Source: Hydrogenoanaerobacterium sp032017025 (lineage in GTDB: Bacteria; Bacillota; Clostridia; Oscillospirales; Ruminococcaceae). Taken from it: a stretch of DNA of 64,000 bases. Position 1 is the stretch's first letter; every line of letters starts with the position of its first letter. Of this stretch, positions 5,858 to 13,504 are shown one piece after another. The notes beneath the pieces were generated by a model. That model searched no databases. It was given only the letters and a program-made list of their open reading frames with translations, and was not told where the DNA came from. The stretch covers positions 124,001 through 188,000 of the forward strand of contig NZ_DALZQO010000002.1 of the NCBI RefSeq assembly GCF_032017025.1, written 5' to 3'. The translations under genes were made by a program, and so were the position numbers.

Positions 5858-8492
5858 GGTGAAAAACAAAAAAACAGTTCATCGTATTGCAATAAAAGCC
5901 TTAAAGGCAAATCGCCTACGCAATGTCATTGCTGTTATTGCTGTCGCCTTAACCGCTATGCTTTTTACAACTGTTTTTACCATAGGGATGTCCTTTAACG
6001 AGGCTTTTCAGCAGGCAAACTTTCGTCAGGCTGGTGGATATGCTCACGGCAGCTTTAAGTATCTCACTGAGGAGCAGTTTCATGAGTTTAAGGATGATCC
6101 TCTGATCAAAGAATACGGGCTACGCCGTTTTGTAGGAATGCCATCCGACGTTCCTTTTAACAAATCCCATGTAGAGGTAGGCTACTCGGATGAGAATCAA
6201 AGAAAGTGGATGTATCTAGATCCCATCCAGGGCAATTTTCCTAAGGAGGGTACCAATGAGGCTGCCACCGACACCAAGGTATTATCTTTGCTAGGAATCG
6301 AGCCTGTGGTTGGCACGCAGTTTGCCATGACCTTTGATGTAGATGGAAAGGAAACGACCGAAACCTTTACCCTTAGTGGCTTCTGGGAATATGATGAGGC
6401 CATTGTTGCCAATCACGTGTTGATTCCGCAAAGTCGTGTGGAAGAAATATTTAAAAATCTGGGAACTATCGGTAAAGATGGCATGACCGGCACGTGGAAT
6501 ATGGATGTGATGTTCAAAAACTCCATGAACATCGAGGGTAATGTCCAAAAAGTGTTGGCAAATCACGGTTATCAGGACCAAGACCAGAGCCAACCCAACT
6601 ATATTGCCACAGGGGTAAACTGGGGATATACCGGTGCACAGCTTGCTGATAGCATAGACCCTGTAACGGTGGCAGGTATTGCAGTGCTGATTCTGCTGAT
6701 TATCTTTACCGGGTATTTGATTATCTACAATGTATTCCAGATCTCGGTAGCCGGGGATATTCGCTTCTATGGACTTTTGAAGACTATTGGGACGACACCC
6801 AAGCAGCTTAAACGGATTATCCGAAAGCAGGCACTTGCTCTTTCTGCAGTTGGAATTCCCATTGGACTGCTTTTAGGGTATTTGGTTGGCGTTACGCTCA
6901 CACCGGTAATTTTTGCACAGCTAAACGGTGTAACTGTGAATACAAAGAGTGCAAGCCCACTGATTTTTATTGGCTCTGCGCTGTTTGCACTGCTGACGGT
7001 CTTTCTCTCCTGCACTAAGCCGGGAAAGATAGCAGCCAATGTGTCACCCATTGAAGCTGTTCGGTATGCAGAGGGAACAAAGAGTAAAAGGGGTACCCGT
7101 AAAAGCACCGCAGGCATTTCTCTAACAAAAATGGCGCTTGCAAATTTGGGCCGCAGCCGCGTAAAAACAGTAATTACCGTTATTTCGCTGTCTTTGGCCA
7201 TTATCTTACTAAACCTTACATTCACTTTTACGAATGGCTTCGATATGGATAAATATCTTCGTAATGTTGTAGTGGATTTTACTGTATCCGAGGCAGGATA
7301 TTTTCAGGTAACACAGGGCTGGAGAGGCGTGGCAGTGGAGGAGGATACCATTTCACTGCTCCAGAGCCAAGGAGAAATTGTAGATGGAGGGCGCGTCTAC
7401 GGCCAAGTTTCGCCCATGCTTGAGTTTTCACCAGAAGAGTATTACCGAGAGAAAAACGGAGTGTATTCTACACCGGAAAACCTGGATTTGCTTATTAAGC
7501 GGGCGGAAAGGCTGCCCGATGGAAAAATATCAGACCGTATACAGTTGTATGGTATGGAAGATTTTATTTTGAAAAAAATCACTACCCTTAATGGGGACAT
7601 TAAAAAGCTAAACGACTCATCGGGAAACTATATCGCAGCTGTTTATTCTGAGGATGATTACGGAAATCCACTGCTTGACAGCCATTGGGCAAAGCTAGGG
7701 GATAAAGTAACAATTCGACATATTGATAAAATGGAATACTATAATCCCAATACAGGGGAAGTATATGAGAGTATTATTCCGGAAGGTGCTGACTTTAAGG
7801 AGCGAATTTTGGAATACCGTGATGTTGAATATGAAGTTGCAGCGCTGGTGGTAATACCGCATAGCTTAAGCTATCGATATTACGGTGCAGATGCATTTGT
7901 TTTGGGCGCAGAAATCTTCACCAGGGATACAGGCTCCAATACCACCATGTATTATGCTTTTGACACCACTGAAGAATCTATCCCTGCAATGGAGAAGTTT
8001 TTATCTGAATATACCCAAAGTGAGGGAGCACAGTATGATTATGAGAGTAAGGAAACCTATAGGGCTGAATTTGAGAGCTTCCGTAATATGTTTCTACTTC
8101 TTGGAAGTGTTCTCAGCTTTGTGATTGGTCTAGTTGGTATTTTGAATTTCCTAAATGCAGTTTTAACCAGCATCATTGCCCGCAGAAAGGAATTCGCAAT
8201 GCTGCAATCCATCGGAATGACTGGTAAACAGTTGAAAATTATGCTGATATGGGAAAGTCTGTATTACACCATAGGCGCCGTGGCGCTATGCCTGATACTG
8301 AGCTTAGCAACAGGTCCACTTTTAGGTGCCGCCTTTGAAAGTGTTTTTTGGTTTTTTTCATATCGATTAACGGTGTTACCCATTTTGATTTGTATACCGT
8401 TTATGTTGTTCATTTCTTATGTTGTTCCGCATCTAGGATATAAGAGCCTTGTTAAACAGAGCATAGTAGAACGCTTGAGAGAAGTAGAATAA
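5850..8492 (+). CDS. FtsX-family ABC transporter permease (880 aa)
   Basis: The permease has eight predicted membrane helices (about residues 26-46, 270-292, 328-350, 368-388, 438-460, 748-770, 803-825, 840-858). They form two FtsX modules, each with a large extracytoplasmic loop (about 220 and 290 residues) between its first and second helix. This is the duplicated MacB-like layout rather than the ten-helix, roughly 650-residue BceB layout. Cytoplasmic loops include KTIGTTPKQLKR and LQSIGMTGKQLK, typical ATPase contact helices. It follows the regulator, kinase and ATPase in one operon, so it probably both senses and counters a cell-envelope compound. The substrate cannot be read from sequence. 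Confidence 0.9.
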   Translation: MHKVKNKKTVHRIAIKALKANRLRNVIAVIAVALTAMLFTTVFTIGMSFNEAFQQANFRQAGGYAHGSFKYLTEEQFHEFKDDPLIKEYGLRRFVGMPSDVPFNKSHVEVGYSDENQRKWMYLDPIQGNFPKEGTNEAATDTKVLSLLGIEPVVGTQFAMTFDVDGKETTETFTLSGFWEYDEAIVANHVLIPQSRVEEIFKNLGTIGKDGMTGTWNMDVMFKNSMNIEGNVQKVLANHGYQDQDQSQPNYIATGVNWGYTGAQLADSIDPVTVAGIAVLILLIIFTGYLIIYNVFQISVAGDIRFYGLLKTIGTTPKQLKRIIRKQALALSAVGIPIGLLLGYLVGVTLTPVIFAQLNGVTVNTKSASPLIFIGSALFALLTVFLSCTKPGKIAANVSPIEAVRYAEGTKSKRGTRKSTAGISLTKMALANLGRSRVKTVITVISLSLAIILLNLTFTFTNGFDMDKYLRNVVVDFTVSEAGYFQVTQGWRGVAVEEDTISLLQSQGEIVDGGRVYGQVSPMLEFSPEEYYREKNGVYSTPENLDLLIKRAERLPDGKISDRIQLYGMEDFILKKITTLNGDIKKLNDSSGNYIAAVYSEDDYGNPLLDSHWAKLGDKVTIRHIDKMEYYNPNTGEVYESIIPEGADFKERILEYRDVEYEVAALVVIPHSLSYRYYGADAFVLGAEIFTRDTGSNTTMYYAFDTTEESIPAMEKFLSEYTQSEGAQYDYESKETYRAEFESFRNMFLLLGSVLSFVIGLVGILNFLNAVLTSIIARRKEFAMLQSIGMTGKQLKIMLIWESLYYTIGAVALCLILSLATGPLLGAAFESVFWFFSYRLTVLPILICIPFMLFISYVVPHLGYKSLVKQSIVERLREVE

Positions 8493-8597
8493 TATCTAGG
8501 TATGAACATTGCGTGTAGTAAAATTCAATGCAAGAAAATTACGTGTTATGGTTAAAACTGTAATCACTTGTGGGAGGCTATTTATATTTTGTTGCTT

Positions 8598-8628
8598 AAG
8601 TGCCATCGATTACGATGGCACTTTTTTG
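8598..8628 (+). terminator. Rho-independent terminator of the ABC operon
   Basis: AAGTGCCATCG pairs perfectly with CGATGGCACTT around a four-base loop and runs into six T residues on the plus strand, about 105 bases after the permease stop. Confidence 0.9.
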
Positions 8629-8636
8629 TATAGTAA

Positions 8637-8659
8637 AACCACTCGCTAGGCGAGTGGTT
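8637..8659. terminator. Short perfect hairpin between convergent operons
   Basis: AACCACTCGC and GCGAGTGGTT form a perfect 10-bp stem with a three-base loop. Read on the minus strand it ends in GGTTTTAC, so it may act as a second, weaker terminator for the cbiZ operon. Confidence 0.55.
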
Positions 8660-8685
8660 CAAAAAGCTTAAGCGGAGAGGAGGGC

Positions 8686-8750
8686 AAAAAAACTCCCTTT
8701 GCTATAATAAAAGTGCGGTCTGCTAACTGCACAAAAAATAGCAAAGGGAG
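8686..8750 (-). terminator. Long hairpin terminator of the btu-cbiZ operon
   Basis: Twelve-base arms CTCCCTTTGCTA (8693-8704) and TAGCAAAGGGAG (8739-8750) pair perfectly and enclose a smaller GTGC/GCAC stem. On the minus strand the structure is followed by seven T residues, starting nine bases after the cbiZ stop codon. The left arm also contains TGCTATAAT, an extended -10 sequence on the plus strand that recurs three times near 48.6 kb. Confidence 0.75.
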
Positions 8751-8758
8751 GACCTTGT

Positions 8759-9784
8759 TTATAACGGCATAGATGAGTCTAGATCATTTTCAATTCCTGC
8801 TTTATAGGCCTCAAGCATTTTTTGCATGGCACCGCCAACAGCATGGGAATCACTAAGTCTTTGCGGGCATATCCCCATCAGCAAAAGAAGCTTTTCTGCC
8901 GCAGATAAAGCATCCTGCTCATTGATAAGCCCCCACGAAAGCTGGTCGAGCAGATGAACATAAAGCGAGGTGAAGACGACCAGTTCACGCTTATTTTGAA
9001 CATCCATTTTAAGCTTTGTGTTTTTAGCTGTTATTCCAAATCGGTCTATTCTGCGAAAAACATCAAACTGGCGCGATGGGCAGGCTCCGGTTTGCAGATA
9101 TAATGCCTCTTTTACGGCACTTTTTACGGATTTTCCAATCATTTCACCGAGCTTGGTATGTTTTCCTGCATCTGTTAGGGTTATAGCAGACTCCGCATCT
9201 GCAATTATGGCGGTACCGTCTGTCCCTGAACCTGTTGCAAGCCCGCTTGAATAGCAGCTGGGCAGCAGCAGCTCACCGATTGCCGCAGTTTTTGCCTCGG
9301 TACAGGTGACCAGAGAACGTGCAAGTGCGCCGTCTGTTAGGTTTTTATTGATAAACAGCAGGATGTTAATGGTACCCGCCACATATGTGAATATACCGCT
9401 GCTTTCGTTCCAAAATGCGGGGTCTCCGGCACGTCCCGCATTGATGTCTATTCCGCCCGTTACTGCAGCAGTAACACTCAAATCTTCAAAGCTTTCTGTT
9501 ATGAGTGAAAGATTTTCAACGTCTGCGGCGGTGCTCATTCCACAGGTATAGAAAGGGTCAAGCGAAAGCTCGCTTGCAATAGCGGCAATATGCTCCGCAT
9601 AAGTAGGCGCTTTCATTTCACCCGACGTTTCAAGGCCATGATTGAATATGTATTTTAGGGAGCTTTTATACCCCCCGTTATGCGGCGCAGTGCTGAGCAC
9701 CTTGCGCATACCGTTGAGCTTGGCTATGATGGCATCGCCTCGTCTTTGCAGTATATCACCGTTTTCAAAGGTATGTAAAATCAT
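8759..9784 (-). CDS. cbiZ: Adenosylcobinamide amidohydrolase CbiZ
   Basis: CbiZ hydrolyses adenosylcobinamide to adenosylcobyric acid, allowing salvaged cobinamide to re-enter B12 synthesis. The 341-residue protein shows the family signatures STAPHNGG near the N-terminus and a glycine-rich VTGGIDINAGRAGDP block. A second conserved block is GLATGSGTDGTAII. GAGAGG lies before the chosen ATG (MILHTFENGD), 14 bases after the btuD stop; the longer frame would overlap btuD. It is the last gene of the riboswitch-controlled operon. The C-terminal 110 residues extend beyond the core domain. The combination with BtuFCD shows corrinoid salvage rather than only B12 uptake. Confidence 0.9.
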   Translation of the reverse strand: MILHTFENGDILQRRGDAIIAKLNGMRKVLSTAPHNGGYKSSLKYIFNHGLETSGEMKAPTYAEHIAAIASELSLDPFYTCGMSTAADVENLSLITESFEDLSVTAAVTGGIDINAGRAGDPAFWNESSGIFTYVAGTINILLFINKNLTDGALARSLVTCTEAKTAAIGELLLPSCYSSGLATGSGTDGTAIIADAESAITLTDAGKHTKLGEMIGKSVKSAVKEALYLQTGACPSRQFDVFRRIDRFGITAKNTKLKMDVQNKRELVVFTSLYVHLLDQLSWGLINEQDALSAAEKLLLLMGICPQRLSDSHAVGGAMQKMLEAYKAGIENDLDSSMPL

Positions 9785-9798
9785 ATTCACCGTACCTC

Positions 9799-10554
9799 TC
9801 ACTGCCACTGGGCAAGCATACTGCGCATCCAACTGCCAACATCCATTGCATATACATCGTTGAGGTGCGGCTGGTTTATTACTTCTTCGGCGGTGCCCGA
9901 TGCAACAATTTTACCGCAATCCATCAAAACTGCATTGGTGCCATATGCGCGTGCGAGGCTTAAGTCATGAACAACCGATATAACCGAGCGCCCCGTTCTA
10001 TCAATCCAGTCACGTATCAGCCCAAACACCAGCTTCTGGTACACAAGGTCGAGGTGATTGGTGGGCTCGTCAAGCAAAAGAATTTGCGGGTTTTGTGCAA
10101 ACAGCTGCGCCAGAAAAGTGCGCTGAAGTTCGCCGCCCGAAAGCGTCAGAACCGATTTGTCGGCCAGTTTGCTCATACCGGTCAGCTCAAGCGCATCTTT
10201 TATCAGGTCGTCATCCTCATCTGAGGTCGATCCGAAAATTCCCGACGAATAGGCATATCTTCCAAGCCGAACAATTTCACCAACGGTAAAGGAATAACCT
10301 ACATAATGGTTTTGCATTAAAACACCAATATTTCTTGCCAGCTTTGATGGCTTACATTGTGATATGTCTGTGCCGTTAAAAAGTATGGTTCCCGTATAGG
10401 GCGCACCTTGTGAAATTGCATTGATAACGGTACTTTTCCCCGCACCGTTGGGGCCTACTATCATCAGCCACTGGTTTTCCCCGAGCGTGAAGCTGACATC
10501 GTCGATAATGGTAAGAGAACCGTATTTAACGGTAACATTTTTCACTTCAAGCAT
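9799..10554 (-). CDS. btuD: Corrinoid ABC importer ATPase BtuD
   Basis: This 251-residue ATPase is of the iron-siderophore/B12 (FecE/BtuD) class, with Walker A GPNGAGKST (34-42), signature LSGGELQR (138-145), Walker B LLLDEP (159-164) and the following TNHLD, and a switch histidine in VVHDLSLA. It energises import through the BtuC permease dimer. The start ATG sits one codon step after the btuC stop, so the two genes are translationally coupled. Substrate assignment to cobalamin/cobinamide rests on the riboswitch upstream and cbiZ downstream, since this ATPase family also serves haem and siderophores. Confidence 0.92.
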   Translation of the reverse strand: MLEVKNVTVKYGSLTIIDDVSFTLGENQWLMIVGPNGAGKSTVINAISQGAPYTGTILFNGTDISQCKPSKLARNIGVLMQNHYVGYSFTVGEIVRLGRYAYSSGIFGSTSDEDDDLIKDALELTGMSKLADKSVLTLSGGELQRTFLAQLFAQNPQILLLDEPTNHLDLVYQKLVFGLIRDWIDRTGRSVISVVHDLSLARAYGTNAVLMDCGKIVASGTAEEVINQPHLNDVYAMDVGSWMRSMLAQWQ

Positions 10555-11598
10555 CTAGTTCACCTTCTTCGACTTGTAAAAAATATAGACAAATACAACC
10601 GAGCCGACAAATGAGGTTACAACACCAATCGGCAGTTCGATAGGGCTTAGAATGGTGCGGCTGATTAAATCGGCAAGCATTAAAAACACCGCTCCCGAAA
10701 ACATGCATGCCGGCAGCAGACGTTTATGGTTGGGGCCGGCTACCATACGGGTCATGTGCGGAACAATTAAACCAACAAAGCCGATTGTACCACCGATTGA
10801 AACGCAAACTCCAATCAGTACCGACACGGCAACCAGAACAACAAGCTTTACTTTTTTTACATTTACGCCCACATGGCGCGCATTATCTTCCCCTACGGCA
10901 AATGCGTTCAGTTCACGGCAATAACGTAAAATAAGCGCACCGAATAGTATCAGTGCGGCGAGCAGCACAATAACGTTGATATAACCTGTGTTTGCCAGCG
11001 ACCCCATTGTCCAAAACGTAATGGTTTTAACCTTTTCGCCCGAAAAGGCAATAATCAAGCTGATGAGGCTGTGAGCAAACATAGAGAAAACAGTACCAAT
11101 CAGTATGATGGTGTTGGTAGAAAGCGAGTAATCAAGCTTATGTGCCAACGACAGCATCAGCATAAGCGAACCAAATGCAAAAAGTATCGCCATCAGCATA
11201 ATACCGCCGCCGGTAAAACCGGGAATGGTCAGCCCCAGTGCAATCGCAAGCACTGCGCCAAGTGAGGCACCCGATGACACACCAAGCGTGGAGCCGTCTG
11301 CAAGCGGATTTCTGAGCAGCCCCTGCATGGCACCCCCGCAAAGCGAAAGCGAGGCGCCCACAAGGGCTACATTTAACACGCGCGGCAGCCGAACGAATAG
11401 AATAATCGGGCCGGAAATCCCCTCCGGTATCGGCAGACCAAATATTGTGTTGATAATTGCGGTGAGCGTATCCCCGGCGGGTATGGTGACACTGCCGACG
11501 CACACACACAATATGAATACAGCAAATGACACTGCTGCCATAATGATATAATGGAGCACACCAAAGCCTTCACGCTTATTCTTCATAGACAAATTCAT
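10555..11598 (-). CDS. btuC: Corrinoid ABC importer permease BtuC
   Basis: The 347-residue FecCD/BtuC-family permease has about ten hydrophobic helices. It carries family motifs such as RLPRVLNVALVGASLSLCGG and GTIGFVGLIVPHMTRM, the latter next to the ATPase-coupling region. AAAGGAG stands five bases before the chosen ATG (MNLSMKNKREG), which overlaps the end of btuF by 23 bases. A second ATG four codons on is also possible. It imports corrinoids delivered by BtuF. Position within the riboswitch-controlled operon supports the B12 assignment. Confidence 0.92.
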   Translation of the reverse strand: MNLSMKNKREGFGVLHYIIMAAVSFAVFILCVCVGSVTIPAGDTLTAIINTIFGLPIPEGISGPIILFVRLPRVLNVALVGASLSLCGGAMQGLLRNPLADGSTLGVSSGASLGAVLAIALGLTIPGFTGGGIMLMAILFAFGSLMLMLSLAHKLDYSLSTNTIILIGTVFSMFAHSLISLIIAFSGEKVKTITFWTMGSLANTGYINVIVLLAALILFGALILRYCRELNAFAVGEDNARHVGVNVKKVKLVVLVAVSVLIGVCVSIGGTIGFVGLIVPHMTRMVAGPNHKRLLPACMFSGAVFLMLADLISRTILSPIELPIGVVTSFVGSVVFVYIFYKSKKVN

Positions 11599-12493
11599 AG
11601 AGCTCCTTTGCTGCATCTGCAAGACGAGGGCCCGGTCTTGATATTTTGTCGGAATCTGCGTTAAGCACCTTATCGTTTGCAATGGCTTTTATGCTGCCCC
11701 AGCCCTTACGATTTTTAATTTCATCAACGGGAGGGGTACCTTCGCCAAAGTACATTGTGATTGTTACGATATAATCGGGGCTGCGTTCAATAATCTGCTC
11801 CTCTGAAATCTCTGCCCAGCCTTCAACGTCTGCAAAGGCATTGGTAACACCAAGCATTGTGGCTATTTCATCCATAAACGTACCCTTACCGGCAGCCCAC
11901 AGCCCATATTCCAGAGGCGATACTTCAAAGTATACAGTTTTACCTGAGTTTTCGGTAACCTTGTCCGTAATTTCTTTGAAAGATTTCTTCATATCCGAAA
12001 TAAGTGCTGCGGCTTCTTTTTCGTTTCCAACAACCTTGCCCATCAGCTCGATGGCGGTGTAAACACCGTTTATATCCTGAGCATCGCTGATAACCACCTG
12101 AATTCCAGCATTCTCAAGTGCCTTTACCTGCTCGTCGGTTTGTGCCATGTTGCTCATGACTACGACCTGCGGCTTAAGTGCAATAATTTCTTCAACATTT
12201 GTTTCAGAGCCGGACTGTACAATGGGGGCGTTGCTCACTTCTTGGGGATAATTGCAGTATTCTCCGCGACCCACAATGGTTTCACCGGCATTGAGCGCAT
12301 ATATAATTTCACAGTCGGAAGGGGAGAGTGCTACAATTTTAGTCGCAGGTGCATCAAGGCTAATTTCGCGTCCTGTCATATCGACAACCGCAAAAGTATC
12401 GCTGTTATTGTCAGCAGATTTCTGGCAGCCTGTAAATACGGTAATTGCCAAAATGCACGCAAGCAGCAATAGGCTAAGCTTTGTTTTTCTCAT
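11576..12493 (-). CDS. btuF: Corrinoid-binding lipoprotein BtuF
   Basis: This 305-residue protein begins with a lipoprotein signal peptide ending VFTGC (lipidated Cys23). A periplasmic-binding type III fold follows (about 45-300), with TKIVALSPSDCEIIYALNAG and a linking helix typical of the BtuF/FepB class. The start is the ATG behind AAAGAGG, not the longer frame that runs into the leader terminator. Tethered to the outer face of the membrane, it should capture B12 or cobinamide and hand it to BtuCD. It is the first gene after the riboswitch. Confidence 0.92.
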   Translation of the reverse strand: MRKTKLSLLLLACILAITVFTGCQKSADNNSDTFAVVDMTGREISLDAPATKIVALSPSDCEIIYALNAGETIVGRGEYCNYPQEVSNAPIVQSGSETNVEEIIALKPQVVVMSNMAQTDEQVKALENAGIQVVISDAQDINGVYTAIELMGKVVGNEKEAAALISDMKKSFKEITDKVTENSGKTVYFEVSPLEYGLWAAGKGTFMDEIATMLGVTNAFADVEGWAEISEEQIIERSPDYIVTITMYFGEGTPPVDEIKNRKGWGSIKAIANDKVLNADSDKISRPGPRLADAAKELYEFVYEE

Positions 12494-12554
12494 GTTTTTT
12501 CCTCTTTCTTGTAGTGTTTTTTGTAAAATCAAAAAAGCTAATTTGTTTTTTACA

Positions 12555-12583
12555 TTAAAAAACTCCCGTAAAAACGAGAGTTT
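12555..12583 (-). terminator. Riboswitch-controlled intrinsic terminator
   Basis: On the minus strand AACTCTCGT pairs with ACGGGAGTT (one G-U pair) and runs into six T residues, about 60 bases before btuF and downstream of the aptamer. This is the expected OFF-state expression platform when B12 is bound. Confidence 0.82.
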
Positions 12584-12699
12584 AATTGATAGGTTATGAT
12601 AATTTGTGGTATGGCAGGCAAAGAAGCAACTGAACATTGTACCAATATACAACAATTATATAACGGCTGCGCCTTCCCTCTCCCAGACAACGGCAATCG

Positions 12700-12875
12700 T
12701 TATGTGTATGACAGGTCTCCTGACTTATGACTTATACACAGCAATGCCTGTGCAGTGAAAAAGCACCTTCTCAGATTAAATCCAATGGTTTTGCTTTTCT
12801 TCATCAAATACAGTAGTGGGAGCTGCTCCGGATTCGAACCGGATTCCCTTTTAATTTCCTTCGGTTTTTCCTCAG
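12700..12875 (-). ncRNA. Cobalamin riboswitch
   Basis: Read on the minus strand, the region carries the class hallmarks in order. First comes AAGGGAATCCGG with its pairing half CCGGAGCAGCTCCC, then ACTACTGT, then a CACTGCACAGGCATTGC helix, and finally the B12 box GTCAGGAGACCTG (plus 12710-12724). It lies between a strong promoter and an intrinsic terminator upstream of btuF, so it should switch the salvage operon off when adenosylcobalamin is plentiful. The loop normally reading GGTG…ATCC here reads GGTTCGAATCC, giving it a superficial likeness to a tRNA T-arm. Exact aptamer ends are approximate. Confidence 0.92.
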
Positions 12876-12905
12876 AAAATCATACACTTTATTAAATTTG
12901 CATTC

Positions 12906-12934
12906 ATAATATCATATACCCATTCAATAGTCAA
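12906..12934 (-). promoter_or_regulatory. Sigma-A promoter of the B12 salvage operon
   Basis: TTGACT (12934-12929) and TATTAT (12911-12906) are separated by exactly 17 bases on the minus strand and lie just upstream of the riboswitch. Confidence 0.8.
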
Positions 12935-13504
12935 TGTAATATATTAAGGTGTTGAAAAGGTCAAGAAAAACTGGATACCAAGTTAGGCATTTAAAAGCTT
13001 TGTATTTCAAACTGCATAGGGCGCAGCCAGCCCAGAGCAGAAGGAAACTGTTTGGTATGGAATATAACTGAAATTTAATGGGAAAAAAAAAGAGAAAGCA
13101 ATGTTTACCTTCTCTATTTCTTCAGCGTTACATGTGGAATTTCGTTGTATATATTTGGAAGATAAGACATTTACTTGGGGGTGGGTAGATGCTATAGTTG
13201 TATTATGCATACTTTTGCTGAGACGAAACCTTTGCGTATCATAAAATCTGATTAAGATATTAACAATAACGCGGAATTCTCAACTGCTGGTTATAGCAAT
13301 TGGGCAAAGCTCGCTCAACATCAGCCTAGAGCCGCAATAAGAAGCCTAAACTAAGCGCGGATTATGGTTATAACCGAACTGTCAATTATGGTACAAATAA
13401 CAATTTAGAGATGTTGGGATTTTGCTGTTCGACTAAAATACGCCCCATTAGATTATTGGCTGCAATAATTTATTTAAGATAAATTAAGTAAGGAACGTGA
13501 TTGT
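12935..13504. other. Intergenic region before the CRISPR-Cas locus
   Basis: No convincing gene is present in this 570-base stretch. A 67-codon minus frame near its left end has no ribosome binding site and no protein-like composition. Near the right end TTGGCT (13456-13461) followed after 17 bases by ATAAAT is a weak promoter candidate for the cas operon. AAGG precedes the cas3 ATG. Confidence 0.4.

Noticed and set aside
12826..12850. tRNA T-arm-like sequence GGTTCGAATCC
   Set aside because: It has no acceptor, D or anticodon arms around it and fits the cobalamin riboswitch.
13007..13210. Minus frame of 67 codons upstream of the cas operon
   Set aside because: There is no ribosome binding site and the composition is that of random AT-rich sequence.
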